DNA of 64,000 nucleotides from Alcaligenaceae bacterium SAGV5 (GCA_009360345.1 SPDP01000003.1:434001-498000); one strand, 5' to 3'. Positions 42,732-53,318 are shown, counted from the stretch's first letter. The notes: generated by a model not told the origin, from the letters alone. Program-made: numbers and translations.

Positions 42732-44180
42732 TCACGAGGCGCGCAGGCGGCGCAGCCGCTCCTCCTGAATGCCCTCGGCCGTTTCTTCCTCGGCCTCGGC
42801 TTCCTGCTCCCGGTCCGGCTCCAATTCCAGCTCGCGGTCGAGCGCCAGTTCCGCCTCGACGTCCTCGGGCCGCTGTTTCAGGGCCTCCGCGATGGTGACC
42901 GAACCGCTTTCCCAGGCGGCGTTCACCGCGTGCAACAACATGGGGTCGTCGGCCAGCGGCGCCCGGTCCAGCAGCAGCCGGTCCACCACGGGCGCCAGGG
43001 TGGCCACCGTGGGATCGCACACCATGGCCCAACGCTCGCGGGCGGCGCCGGCATCGCCGATACGGGCGATGTAGCCGATGCTGGACAGGGTGTCGAGCAC
43101 CACCATCAGTTCGTCGTGATGCAGGTTCAGCCGGCTGCGCAGCGACAGCGTGCTCAGGCCCGGCGGATTGCGGTCGCGCACGGCAGACAGCGCGCGCAGG
43201 ATGGACAGGGCATCGACGAACGGCCGTCCCGGCCGCCGCACGGTTTCCCAGCGCCCCATGCGGATCAACGGCAGGCTGGCCGCCAGCGTGGCGCCGAACA
43301 GCGTCACCAGCCACGACATGTAGATCCACATCAGGAAGATCGGCAGCGTGGCGAACGCGCCGTACAGCACGGTGTAGGTGGGAAAGCGCGTCAGGTAGAA
43401 CGCGAAGCCGGACTTCATGATTTCCAGCACGATGGCCGCCGCGAAACCGCCCGTCATCGCGTCGCGCGCCTCGACGTGCCGGTTGGGCACCACCATGAAC
43501 AACGCGCCGAAGGCCAGGCCTGTCAGGATCAGCGGGATGAAGGACAGCAGCACGCCGATGGGCGCGGGGACGTCCCCCACCAGGCCCATGGACTCGCGGG
43601 CCAGGAAGGACGTGGCCCACAGGCTGGCGCCGATCAGCACCGGTCCCAGCGTGAGCGTGGCCCAGTAGATCAGCACCCGCTGCGGCAGGGGCCGGCCCTT
43701 GCGCACGTGCCAGATCTCGTTCAATGCCTTGTCGATGGTCAGCATCAGCGACACGGCCGTGATCATCAGGAAGATGCCGCCCACCGCGGTCAACCGGCTC
43801 GCCTTCTGCGCGAACTGGTTCAGATACTCCATGATGTTGTCCGCCACCGACGGCGGCATCAGGTTGGAGATCAGGAATTCCTCCAGCGCCCCCTGGAATT
43901 CGCGGAACAAGGGAAAGGCGGTGAACAGCGCCAGCGCCACCGCCAGCAGCGGCACCATCGACAGCACCGAGGTGAACGTCAGGCTGGAGGCGACCTGGGT
44001 GATGCGTTCGTCGGCCGCGCGCTGCAGCGCGAACCGCAGGAGCCGTCCCACGCGCACGGGCCAGGACTCGTTGGCGAGCAGGCTGCGGCGCAGCGCGACC
44101 GCCCGCGCCTGGATGGAAGCGGCGCCCGAAGGCGGCGGCGCGGAAGAAGAAGTGTCAGGCTCGGGAGCTTTCTGGACCAT
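42732..44180 (-). CDS. yihY: YihY/BrkB-family inner-membrane protein
   Basis: A 482-residue protein with six hydrophobic segments between about residues 55 and 300 (for example LTFTSVLSMVPLLAVALALF, then IFLMITAVSLML) and a soluble winged-helix-like C-terminal part (310-430). The last 40 residues are extremely acidic (ELELEPDREQEAEAEEE). BrkB was linked to serum resistance in B. pertussis; the biochemical role is unsettled. Older annotations as ribonuclease BN are wrong. Divergent from wrbA. Confidence 0.93.
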   Translation of the reverse strand: MVQKAPEPDTSSSAPPPSGAASIQARAVALRRSLLANESWPVRVGRLLRFALQRAADERITQVASSLTFTSVLSMVPLLAVALALFTAFPLFREFQGALEEFLISNLMPPSVADNIMEYLNQFAQKASRLTAVGGIFLMITAVSLMLTIDKALNEIWHVRKGRPLPQRVLIYWATLTLGPVLIGASLWATSFLARESMGLVGDVPAPIGVLLSFIPLILTGLAFGALFMVVPNRHVEARDAMTGGFAAAIVLEIMKSGFAFYLTRFPTYTVLYGAFATLPIFLMWIYMSWLVTLFGATLAASLPLIRMGRWETVRRPGRPFVDALSILRALSAVRDRNPPGLSTLSLRSRLNLHHDELMVVLDTLSSIGYIARIGDAGAARERWAMVCDPTVATLAPVVDRLLLDRAPLADDPMLLHAVNAAWESGSVTIAEALKQRPEDVEAELALDRELELEPDREQEAEAEEETAEGIQEERLRRLRAS

Positions 44181-44192
44181 GTCGAGGGATAA

Positions 44193-45214
<1,022 letters not shown>

Positions 45215-45239
45215 CCGCCTCGGCCAAGGAGAAACGGAC

Positions 45240-46643
45240 ATGGACCTGCCGACCGAACTCGCGAACCTGCTGGGGGCCGGCCAGGTGCTGACCGGCCAGG
45301 ATGCCGCGCCCTACCTGACCGACTGGCGCGGCCGCTACACCGGCGCGGCGCTGGCCGTGGTCCGTCCCGGCACCACCGAGGAGGTCGCGCGCGTCGTGCG
45401 CCTGTGCCGCCGGCACGGTGTCCCCATCGTGCCGCAAGGCGGCAACACGGGCCTCGCGGGCGGCGCCACGCCCGACGCCAGCGGCCGCGCGGTGGTCGTA
45501 TCGACGCAGCGACTGGACCGGCTGCGCGCCCTCGACACCGACGACGATACGATCACCGTCGAGGCTGGCTGCGTGCTCCAGTCCGTACAGGGCTGGGCGC
45601 GCGAGGCCGGCCGGCTCTATCCGCTCAGCCTGGCCTCGGAAGGCAGTTGCACCGTGGGCGGCAACCTCGCCACCAATGCCGGCGGCACCCAGGTCCTGCG
45701 CTACGGCAACGCGCGCGAACTGGCGCTGGGGCTGGAGGTCGTCACCGCCGAAGGCGAGATCTGGGACGGTTTGCGCGGCCTGCGCAAGGACAACACCGGC
45801 TACGACCTGCGCGACCTGTACATAGGCAGCGAAGGCACGCTGGGCATCATCACCGCCGCCACGCTGCGGCTCTATCCGCTGCCGGTGGCGCAATACACCG
45901 CCCTGGCCGCCCTGCCCTCGCTGGAAACCGCCGTCGCGCTGCTGGGCCTGGCCCGTTCGGGCTTCGGCGCGGCATTGACCGGATTCGAGGTCATGTCGCA
46001 TGCCAGCCTGGACGTGGTGACCCGCGCCTTCCCCGACCAGAAACTGCCGCTGGGCCCCACGCCCTGGTACGCGCTGCTGGAAGTGTCCGACAGCGAAAGC
46101 GCGGCGCACGCCCAGGAACGTTTCCACGAGGTCCTGCAACAGGCGCTGGAACAAGGGCTGGCCGAAGACGCCGCGGTCGCCGCCAGCCTGGCGCAGAGCC
46201 GCGCGCTGTGGCACCTGCGCGAAAGCATCTCCGCCGCCCAGTCCTGGGAAGGCAAGAACATCAAGCACGACATCTCGGTCCCGGCCTCGCGCATCCCCGC
46301 CTTCGTGGCCGCGACCGACGCCCTGCTGCAGGCCGCCATGCCCGGCGTGCGCCACATCACCTTCGGCCACCTGGGCGACGGCAACCTGCACTACAACGTC
46401 AGCCGGCCGCCGGCCATCGCCGAAGCCGATTTCCTGCTACGCCAGGACGAGGTCTACCGCCTGGTGCACGACAGCGTACACGCGCACGGCGGATCGATCA
46501 GCGCGGAACACGGCATCGGCCAGCTCAAGCGCGGCGAACTGGCCCGCTACAAGAGCCCGGTGGCCCTGGATCTCATGCGGCGGATCAAGCAGGCGCTGGA
46601 CCCCGACGGCTTGATGAACCCGGGCAAGGTCCTGCCCGGCTAG
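45240..46643 (+). CDS. FAD-linked 2-hydroxyacid dehydrogenase (GlcD/D2HGDH-like)
   Basis: A 467-residue PCMH-type flavoprotein. FAD-binding part: VPQGGNTGLAGGA (about residues 61-73) and GGNLATNAGGTQVLRYGN (about 140-157). C-terminal catalytic part: FGHLGDGNLHYNV with metal/substrate His, and EHGIGQLKRGEL. It oxidises a D-2-hydroxy acid such as 2-hydroxyglutarate or lactate and passes electrons to the chain. AAGGAG precedes the ATG. Confidence 0.9.
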   Translation: MDLPTELANLLGAGQVLTGQDAAPYLTDWRGRYTGAALAVVRPGTTEEVARVVRLCRRHGVPIVPQGGNTGLAGGATPDASGRAVVVSTQRLDRLRALDTDDDTITVEAGCVLQSVQGWAREAGRLYPLSLASEGSCTVGGNLATNAGGTQVLRYGNARELALGLEVVTAEGEIWDGLRGLRKDNTGYDLRDLYIGSEGTLGIITAATLRLYPLPVAQYTALAALPSLETAVALLGLARSGFGAALTGFEVMSHASLDVVTRAFPDQKLPLGPTPWYALLEVSDSESAAHAQERFHEVLQQALEQGLAEDAAVAASLAQSRALWHLRESISAAQSWEGKNIKHDISVPASRIPAFVAATDALLQAAMPGVRHITFGHLGDGNLHYNVSRPPAIAEADFLLRQDEVYRLVHDSVHAHGGSISAEHGIGQLKRGELARYKSPVALDLMRRIKQALDPDGLMNPGKVLPG

Positions 46644-46710
46644 CGTGCGGTCCCGGAGATACGTCCGCCTGACGAAATCCCCGGGACAGCGCACCGGGAT
46701 CCGGCCACGT

Positions 46711-47610
46711 TCAGTGCCGCGCCCAGGGCGGCAGCGGCGTGAACTCGTCCCTGAGCCAGGACAGCAGGGCCTGCACCCGGCCCAGGTGGGTCCGGCTGTG
46801 GGGCACCAGGGCCCGGATCCAATATTCGGGAATGGCGAAGTCCTCCAGCACCCGGACCAGTTCGCCCCGGCCCAGCGCGCCATCGACGATATAGGCCGAC
46901 AGGATCGTGATGCCATTGCCCCGCAGCACCGAATTCAGCAACACGTGCCCGTCGTTGGTGCTCAGGCGCGGCGCCACCTCGACCGCGATCGGCCCGTTCG
47001 GCCCCTGGAAGGTCCAGACCGGCCCCGTGGGCTGGAAATTCAACAGCGCGTGCCGCGCCAGATCCGTGGGATGCGCGGGATGGCCGCGCGCGGCCAGATA
47101 GGACGGCGCCGCCACCGCCATGCGCGGCAACGGGCACAGCCCGGCCTCGAGCACGCCGTCGTACGAGGCCGGCAGCATGCCGACCACGATGTCGAAACCT
47201 TCCTGGATCGGGTTCACGGGCCGGTCGATCACCACCACGTCCATGCTGACCTTGGGATGGACCTCCAGGAAACGCCCCAGCGCATCGCCCAGGCAGGTGG
47301 CGGTCAGCGACGTCGGCACCTTGATGCGCAGGTGCCCCTCCAGTTCGTGCGCATGGCCCAGCGCGCTGCCGAACGCGTCCTCGACGTCGTGGACGATGCG
47401 CCGCGCCGCGGGCAGCAGGCGCCGGCCCTCGTCGGTCAGGGCCAGGCGGCGGGTGCTGCGTTCGAACAGCCGGGCGCGGGCGCGCCATTCGAGCTGGTCG
47501 ATGCGCTTGGTCACCACGGACGCGGCGATGCCCAACTGGCGCGCCGCCTTGGAAAAGCTGCCGGCCTGCGCCACGGCGATGAAGGTCCGGAAATTGGCGA
47601 TCGTGTCCAT
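46711..47610 (-). CDS. LysR-family regulator divergent from the tauD-like operon
   Basis: A 299-residue LysR protein: helix-turn-helix at residues 4-60 (FRTFIAVAQAGSFSKAARQLG) and an effector-binding domain (about 90-295). The divergent layout and a perfect palindrome between the genes indicate control of the TauD-like gene at 47718. Effector unknown. Confidence 0.92.
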   Translation of the reverse strand: MDTIANFRTFIAVAQAGSFSKAARQLGIAASVVTKRIDQLEWRARARLFERSTRRLALTDEGRRLLPAARRIVHDVEDAFGSALGHAHELEGHLRIKVPTSLTATCLGDALGRFLEVHPKVSMDVVVIDRPVNPIQEGFDIVVGMLPASYDGVLEAGLCPLPRMAVAAPSYLAARGHPAHPTDLARHALLNFQPTGPVWTFQGPNGPIAVEVAPRLSTNDGHVLLNSVLRGNGITILSAYIVDGALGRGELVRVLEDFAIPEYWIRALVPHSRTHLGRVQALLSWLRDEFTPLPPWARH

Positions 47611-47624
47611 GACCTCTCTGTTTT

Positions 47625-47670
47625 CGCGAACAATGTTCGCGCTTTTTGGTGGATTCTATATAAATAGAAT
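47625..47670. promoter_or_regulatory. two palindromic operators between lysR and tauD-like gene
   Basis: CGCGAACAATGTTCGCG (47625-47641) is perfect with 8-base arms around one base; ATTCTATATAAATAGAAT (47653-47670) has 7-base arms and contains TATAAA, which may be the -10 of the rightward promoter. Both are natural LysR sites given the divergent genes. Confidence 0.65.
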
Positions 47671-47717
47671 GAGGATTAACGTGGCGGCACGTCAAGAACT
47701 TTTCCGGAGACCCCGCC

Positions 47718-48578
47718 ATGCCGCTTGCCTTGCGCCCCCTCCACCCCGACGTGGGTGTGGAAATCCTGGGTTGCGACCTCAGCCAACCCCTGGACGACGA
47801 ACAGTTCCAGTCGCTGCTGGACGCCTATCACCGCCATTCCGTCGTCGTCGTGCGCGGGCAATCGCTGGCCGCGCCCGCGCAGGCCGCGCTGCTGCGCCGC
47901 TTCGGCACGCCCAAGATCTCGCAGCGCAAGGAGTTCCACGTGCCGGGCACGCCCGAGATCGGCCGCGTGGGCAACACCCGGCATCCCGACGGCACGCCGT
48001 CGGCCTTCCTGGACCGCTACGGCAACCTGTGGCACAGCGACACGGCCAGCGACCAGCACGTCGACGGGGTCACGATGCTGTACTGCGTGATGACGCCGCA
48101 AGTCGGCGGCGACACCCTGTTCGCCAGCATGGGCAGGGCCTATGAGACGCTGCCGGCGGAGCTGAAGGCCCGCATCGACGGCAGGACCGTGGTCCACAAC
48201 TTCAACCAGCACAACGACTACCTGCTGGCCCGCAACCCCGGCTCGGCCAGGCCCCTGTCGGAAGCCGACCGCGCCAGGTGGCCCGACCGGGAACACGAAC
48301 TGGTGCAGTGCCATCCGGTGACCGGCCGGCCGCTGTATTTCATCAGCCCGACCCTGGTCCGGGGCATCAGCGGCTATTCCGGCGAAGCAGCGCAGCGGCT
48401 GTCCGCCGAACTGGTCGCCCACGCGACCCGCCCCGAGGCTGTCTACCGCCACAAATGGCAGGTCGGCGACCTGGTCTTCTGGGACAACCGCGCCTCGCTG
48501 CACTCGGCCTCGCCCGCGGACTACCAGGGCGGCCAGCGGCTGATGCATCGCGGCTATGCCTACGTCCACTATGCGTGA
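47718..48578 (+). CDS. TauD/TfdA-family 2-oxoglutarate-dependent dioxygenase
   Basis: A 286-residue non-heme iron dioxygenase. Iron ligands: His and Asp in LWHSDTASD (about residues 105-109) and the distal His in NRASLHSAS; 2-oxoglutarate-binding Arg in QRLMHRGYAY. The family hydroxylates sulfonates, phenoxyacetates and similar compounds, releasing the leaving group. Eight bases overlap with the next gene, so expression is coupled. Confidence 0.9.
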   Translation: MPLALRPLHPDVGVEILGCDLSQPLDDEQFQSLLDAYHRHSVVVVRGQSLAAPAQAALLRRFGTPKISQRKEFHVPGTPEIGRVGNTRHPDGTPSAFLDRYGNLWHSDTASDQHVDGVTMLYCVMTPQVGGDTLFASMGRAYETLPAELKARIDGRTVVHNFNQHNDYLLARNPGSARPLSEADRARWPDREHELVQCHPVTGRPLYFISPTLVRGISGYSGEAAQRLSAELVAHATRPEAVYRHKWQVGDLVFWDNRASLHSASPADYQGGQRLMHRGYAYVHYA

Positions 48579-49350
48579 GGCCGGCCTGCGCGTCGGGCAT
48601 TTCCAGTCGGTGCCCTGGATTCCGTTCTACGTCGGCAGCGAGGACTGGCCCGTGCGGCGCGTGCCCTGCGTGTCCAGCACGGTCCTGGCCATGGCGGATA
48701 CCGGCCTGCTGGACGCCACGCCCATGGCCACCGTGGACTGGCTGGCGCGCGGCGACCAGTGGCCGCGCCTGGGCGGGCTGGGCCTGGCCTACCGCCAGCG
48801 CGCGGGCAGCGTGCTGCTGTTCTCGCCGCGCCCCATCCATGAACTGGACGGCGCGGACATCGCGATCTGCGACGAGACCGCCACGTCGCTGCGGGTGCTG
48901 CATGCCATCCTGGCGGACAAGTACGGGCTGCGCATCGGCCGCTGGCGGCGCGGCCTGCCCGCCGACCCGGCCATGCCCCGGCTGCTGATCCAGGACCAGG
49001 CGGTCGAGGAGGCGGCGCGTGGACGTTTCCCGCACGTCCACGACCTGGGGCGGGAATGGTGGGAATGGCAAGGCACCCCGGTGGTCTCGGCGGTGTGGGT
49101 CCACCGCCGGGACCTGGCGGACGACGCGCTGGAACCGCTGCGCGCCGGCCTGGCGGCCTCCTTGTCCCGGTACGCCGGCCAGCCGGACCTGGCCATCGAA
49201 CAACATTGCGCGCGCCACGGCGTGGCCTCGGCGCCCACGGCGCTGCGGGCGCTGCTCGGCAATTTCGAATTCGAACTGGGCGAGGCCGCCGAAGCGGGCA
49301 TACGGCGCATGGCCCAGGTCCTGCCCACCGCCGTGGCGCTGCAAACGTGA
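48571..49350 (+). CDS. MqnA-like periplasmic-binding-fold protein
   Basis: A 259-residue protein of the MqnA/MqnD fold: LRVGHFQSVPWIPFYVG, VSSTVLAMADTGLLDATPMATVDWL and EWWEWQGTPVVSAVWVHR. True MqnA dehydrates chorismate in futalosine menaquinone synthesis, but no other mqn genes are here and the organism group uses ubiquinone, so this is probably a relative with another enzyme or binding role in the tauD-like operon. No signal peptide. Start overlaps the tauD stop. Confidence 0.7.
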   Translation: MREAGLRVGHFQSVPWIPFYVGSEDWPVRRVPCVSSTVLAMADTGLLDATPMATVDWLARGDQWPRLGGLGLAYRQRAGSVLLFSPRPIHELDGADIAICDETATSLRVLHAILADKYGLRIGRWRRGLPADPAMPRLLIQDQAVEEAARGRFPHVHDLGREWWEWQGTPVVSAVWVHRRDLADDALEPLRAGLAASLSRYAGQPDLAIEQHCARHGVASAPTALRALLGNFEFELGEAAEAGIRRMAQVLPTAVALQT

Positions 49351-49393
49351 CGTCCCCGCCCGTCCTTCATCCATCCAAAAACAGGAGACATCC

Positions 49394-50401
49394 ATGCCCT
49401 GCCTTTCGCTACGTTCCGCGCCGCGCCGGCGCACGCTGTTCGCCTTCGCCGTCCTGTCGGGCGGCCTGCTCGCCACCGGAATGGCGCGCGGCGCCGACAC
49501 CCCCTGGCCCACCCAGCCGGTCAAGCTCATCGTAGGCTTCCCCGCCGGCACCTCGCCCGACACGGTGGCCCGGCTGATCGCCGAACCGCTGTCACAGAAA
49601 CTGGGCAAGCCGGTCATCGTCGAGAACAAGCCCGGCGCCGCCGGCAATATCGGCGTCGACCTGGTGGCGCGCGCCACCGACGGCCATACCTTCGGCGTCA
49701 CCGCCCACGGTCCGCTGACCACCTCGGCCCTGCTCTACCCCAACCTGCCCTACGACGTCGCGAGGGATCTGCAACCGCTGTCCCTGGCCGCGGTCAGCCC
49801 GCAGATCCTGGTCGTCGACCCCAGGCTCCCCTATGCCACGCTGGGCGACCTGCTGGCCGATGCGCGCGCCAACGGGAAGGAAATCTCGTACGGGTCGGTG
49901 GGCGTGGGCTCGGGCTCGCACCTGACGGGCGAGATGTTCGCGCAAGAAACCGGCATTCGGATGATGCACGTGCCCTACCAGGGCTTCCCGCAGGTCACCA
50001 TGGCCGTGATGAGCGGCCAGATCCAGGCGGGTTTCATGGCGCCGTCCGGAGCCATCGAACAGGCCAGGGCCGGCAAGGTACGGGTGCTGGGTGTCACGTC
50101 GGCGCAGCCCTCGCCGCTGGCGCCGGGAGTGCCGACCATCGCGCAGGCCGCGGGCCTGCCGGGCTTCAGCGCCGAGCTGTGGATAGGCGCCTACGCGCCG
50201 CGCGCCACGCCCGCACCGGTGGCCGCCATGCTGGCGAAGGAGATCAACGCCATCCTGCGGTCAGCCCCGGTTCGGGCCAAGCTGGCGGCGCAAGGCTGGG
50301 ACGCGACGGGCGGCACGCCCGCCGAGATGGCCGCGCGCATCGACGCCGACACGCGCCGCTGGGGCGATGTCATCAAGCGACTGGGACTCAAGCTGGAATA
50401 A
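49394..50401 (+). CDS. Bug/TctC-type periplasmic substrate-binding protein
   Basis: A 335-residue protein with a signal peptide (residues 1-34, cut near ARGAD) and Bug motifs WPTQPVKLIVGFPAGTSPD, GKPVIVENKPGAAGNIG and HVPYQGFPQ. Third gene of the LysR-controlled cluster; it probably binds the substrate of the TauD-like enzyme. No permease genes nearby. AGGAGA precedes the ATG. Confidence 0.93.
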   Translation: MPCLSLRSAPRRRTLFAFAVLSGGLLATGMARGADTPWPTQPVKLIVGFPAGTSPDTVARLIAEPLSQKLGKPVIVENKPGAAGNIGVDLVARATDGHTFGVTAHGPLTTSALLYPNLPYDVARDLQPLSLAAVSPQILVVDPRLPYATLGDLLADARANGKEISYGSVGVGSGSHLTGEMFAQETGIRMMHVPYQGFPQVTMAVMSGQIQAGFMAPSGAIEQARAGKVRVLGVTSAQPSPLAPGVPTIAQAAGLPGFSAELWIGAYAPRATPAPVAAMLAKEINAILRSAPVRAKLAAQGWDATGGTPAEMAARIDADTRRWGDVIKRLGLKLE

Positions 50402-50428
50402 CGGCGCGACGGCGCCGCCAGGCGCCGC

Positions 50429-50806
50429 TTACCTCGCGCTCGCTCGCCAGGCGCCGCTCTCCTGCTTGCAGAACCAGAATCCCCAGTTCTCCTTCGCGGT
50501 CCCCTGGGCCACGTCGGCAGCCAGGAAACGGCAGGTCTGGCCCTTGCTGGTACGCGTCGTGTTCCGGGGCGCGAACGTGACGCTGACCGGCACCTGGCGC
50601 GCCCGCTCGGGCTTGCTGCTCCAGGTGGCGGTCTGGCCGTCGGCCACATCGTTCAGCACGCGCCCCACCTCGGCCGAGAACTGGGGGACCTGGGCCTTGG
50701 GAATGCGCACCAGGATGGATTCGTTCAGGAAACTGAGATTGGCGGCATGGGCGGAGCCCAGCGAGGCGGCCAGCATCAGCGTGGCGGCGAGGAATTGCTT
50801 GCGCAT
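50429..50806 (-). CDS. small secreted hypothetical protein
   Basis: A 125-residue protein with a cleavable signal (residues 1-21, AHA cut) and a small beta-rich domain ending with two conserved cysteines (KGQTCRFLAAD, then FWFCKQ) that may form a disulfide. It resembles short surface-antigen-like proteins (RT0821/17 kDa type), but the match is weak. GGAGATATTC precedes the ATG. Convergent with the Bug gene. Confidence 0.75.
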   Translation of the reverse strand: MRKQFLAATLMLAASLGSAHAANLSFLNESILVRIPKAQVPQFSAEVGRVLNDVADGQTATWSSKPERARQVPVSVTFAPRNTTRTSKGQTCRFLAADVAQGTAKENWGFWFCKQESGAWRASAR

Positions 50807-50857
50807 GAAGAATATCTCCGGATCGAAACGTAGCGGCAATGATATCGGTTAAGCCGC

Positions 50858-51895
50858 ATGGCGGGTTATGATTGCGGCATTATGCTTTCAAATCAACGAC
50901 TTGGCGGCTGGGAACTGTGTGTCGCGCCCATGATCGATTGGACCGACCGCCACTGCCGCTTCTTCCATCGGCTGCTGTCCCCGCACGCCCGCCTTTATAC
51001 CGAGATGATCGCCACCGGCGCGATCCTCTACGGCGACGCCGCCCGGCACCTCGATTTCGATCGCGCCGAGCATCCGGTCGCGCTGCAACTGGGCGGCAAC
51101 GAGCCGGATGCCCTCGCGCGCGCGGCCCGGGCCGGCCAGGATCGGGGCTATGACGAAATCAACCTGAACTGCGGCTGTCCGTCGGACCGGGTGCAGAAAG
51201 GCGCGTTCGGCGCCTGCCTGATGTCCACGCCCGCGCTTGTGGCTGACTGCGTGAAGGCCATGCGCGACGCGGTCGGCGTCCCGGTCACGGTCAAGCATCG
51301 TATCGGCCTGGACTACGACGAATCCTACGGATTCGTGCGCGACTTCGTCGGCACCGTGCACGCGGCCGGATGCGACGTTTTCATCGTCCACGCCCGCAAC
51401 GCCGTGCTCAAAGGCCTGTCGCCCAAGGAGAACCGCGAGATCCCGCCACTGCGCTACGACGTGGCGCGCCAGCTCAAGCGCGATTTCCCGCAGGCACTCA
51501 TCGTGCTCAACGGCGGGCTCGCGGACGCGCGCGACGCCCTCGCGCACATCGGCCACGGCGGAGGCGACCTGGACGGCGTCATGCTCGGGCGCGAGGCCTA
51601 TCACCGGCCCCGCGTGCTGTCGGAGCTTTCCCGCCAATTGTGGCCGGATGCGCCCATCCCCGATGACGAGACCGTGGTCCGGGCCATGATGGACTATGCC
51701 GGCGACCAGGTGGCGCGTGGCGTACCGCTGCGGGCCGTGGCCCGTCACATGCTGGGCCTCTTCAACACCCAGGGCGGCGCGCGCCGCTGGCGCCAGATGC
51801 TGTCCGACAGCCGCCTGCTGGCCGCCAACGATCCCGCCCTGATCAATACGGCCTGGCAGGTCGTGGCCGGCGCGGCCGAACGCCGCGCCGCCTGA
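50858..51895 (+). CDS. dusA: tRNA-dihydrouridine(20/20a) synthase
   Basis: A 345-residue FMN enzyme. CVAPMIDWTDRHCRFFHRL is the DusA-type N-terminus; catalytic cysteine in LNCGCPSDRVQKGAFGA (about residue 106), then VTVKHRIGLD and HARNAVLKGLSPKENREIPPL. It reduces U20/U20a in tRNA D-loops. An ATG eight codons downstream (MLSNQRLGG) is an equally good start; neither has a clear ribosome-binding site. Confidence 0.95.
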   Translation: MAGYDCGIMLSNQRLGGWELCVAPMIDWTDRHCRFFHRLLSPHARLYTEMIATGAILYGDAARHLDFDRAEHPVALQLGGNEPDALARAARAGQDRGYDEINLNCGCPSDRVQKGAFGACLMSTPALVADCVKAMRDAVGVPVTVKHRIGLDYDESYGFVRDFVGTVHAAGCDVFIVHARNAVLKGLSPKENREIPPLRYDVARQLKRDFPQALIVLNGGLADARDALAHIGHGGGDLDGVMLGREAYHRPRVLSELSRQLWPDAPIPDDETVVRAMMDYAGDQVARGVPLRAVARHMLGLFNTQGGARRWRQMLSDSRLLAANDPALINTAWQVVAGAAERRAA

Positions 51896-52094
51896 CGCCC
51901 GAGCCCCGGCCCGACCCCCGCGGGGCCGAACAATCGGGGCTATTCCCCGCTATTCGCGCTTTCGGCCCGGCCGGGCAGCGGCCATACTGCCAGGCGGGTA
52001 CGGCCAGCGCCCGAGCCCGCCCGCGCGCCCTATGGCGGCGCGGGACGCGAGCCCCGGCGCCGGACCGGGCCACGCGGCGCGCTCGGGGGAAGTC

Positions 52095-52757
52095 ATGGCC
52101 CAGATCGTATGTGTGCTGGGAAACAAGGGAGGCACCGGCAAGACCACGTTGTCGCACATGATCTCGCATGGCATGGCGCTGCTGGGCAAGCGCGTGGTGT
52201 GCGTGCTGACCGATCTCGAACGCGAGCGCCTTTCCAAGGACAATCGCCTCTACCTGCCCTTCGACGCCCGCGACGCCGGCAATCTGGCCAAGGTCGTCGC
52301 CACGCTGAACGGCGTGGGCGACTGGTTCGGCGTCATCGACGGTGGCGGCAACCGCTCGGATACCGACAGCCATCTCGCCAACCTGGCCGATCTGGTCCTG
52401 CTCCCGTTCCGCGATTCCCACGAAGACATGCGCACCGTGCAGCGCGACCTTGAATGGATGCCCCGTGCCTGGGGCCTCCCCTCGCAATGGCCGGCGGATC
52501 CGCCGGGCCGCCGCATGGCCCGGGCCTCGCTGGATACGCAACTGGGTGCCTTCGGCCAGCGGCTGCTGGACCCCATTCCACACCTGCCGGCAACGAAGCT
52601 GCTGTTGCAGGACCGCATTCCCACCGAGCTTCCCTGGCAACTTACCAATGCATGCGTGGCACTGGCCATGCAGGTGTGCGAACTACTGGACGTCCAGTAC
52701 GAAAGCGCCAAGGCCTTCGCGGCGCCGCGCCAGGCGCCGGGCAAACCCGCTACATGA
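52095..52757 (+). CDS. orphan ParA/MinD-like ATPase
   Basis: A 220-residue P-loop protein with deviant Walker A LGNKGGTGKTTLSH (residues 8-21). Walker B/switch region reads VIDGGGNRSDTDSHL, where typical ParA has DxxP, so activity may be altered. The second half has no recognised partner domain. No parB-like gene or parS site is seen near it. GGGGAAG precedes the ATG. It may place or count something other than DNA; unknown. Confidence 0.75.
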   Translation: MAQIVCVLGNKGGTGKTTLSHMISHGMALLGKRVVCVLTDLERERLSKDNRLYLPFDARDAGNLAKVVATLNGVGDWFGVIDGGGNRSDTDSHLANLADLVLLPFRDSHEDMRTVQRDLEWMPRAWGLPSQWPADPPGRRMARASLDTQLGAFGQRLLDPIPHLPATKLLLQDRIPTELPWQLTNACVALAMQVCELLDVQYESAKAFAAPRQAPGKPAT

Positions 52758-52812
52758 GCGGACAGGCCCTGCCCCCCTCGAACGCGCGGCAATCGCCAAC
52801 GGCCCGCCCGGA

Positions 52813-53118
52813 TCAGCGCGCGCTGCCGAACATGGTCATCAGCGCATCGAAGCTGCTGGCGCCGCGCGTCGAGAAGACGAAGCACTCGCCGTCCCGGTAA
52901 TGCGCGGCGCGCATGCTTTCTGCCAGGCGCTCGGCGTCCTCGATGGCCTCGTTCCACGTACCGCGTATCAGGGAGCAGTACTTGAGCCGGCTGTCCAGCA
53001 TGTCCTTGCCGGAGCGGGCCTTCACCTCGACATAGCCCCGGAATTGCCCCTCGGGCAGATCATGCACCCGGGACTTCAGGAAATACTGAACGGCGACATG
53101 TTCGACGACCTGGTTCAT
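52813..53118 (-). CDS. hypothetical 101-residue protein
   Basis: A small soluble protein without signal or membrane segment. VHDLPEGQFRGYVEVKARSGKD looks like a beta-hairpin pair; the rest is helical (EAIEDAERLAESMR). TTGGAGG precedes the ATG, which supports translation. It is convergent with the ParA-like gene (55 bases between stops). No family recognised. Confidence 0.6.
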   Translation of the reverse strand: MNQVVEHVAVQYFLKSRVHDLPEGQFRGYVEVKARSGKDMLDSRLKYCSLIRGTWNEAIEDAERLAESMRAAHYRDGECFVFSTRGASSFDALMTMFGSAR

Positions 53119-53318
53119 GGCTGACCTCCAAGAGTCCGTCTCTCGACCCTAGCCTATTGGAGTGCAGGATTTACGAAGAGGTCCGCGGCGCTAGCAAAAA
53201 TTTACATTCGCGCCATTCTTGTAGCGGCCGGCGCCACACCGGCGACAAATCCAGGGCTGCGCCGCGCGGCGGCCGGTATGATGGAGGTTTCGTCGTCCGT
53301 ATTGCTCGCGCACGTCCC

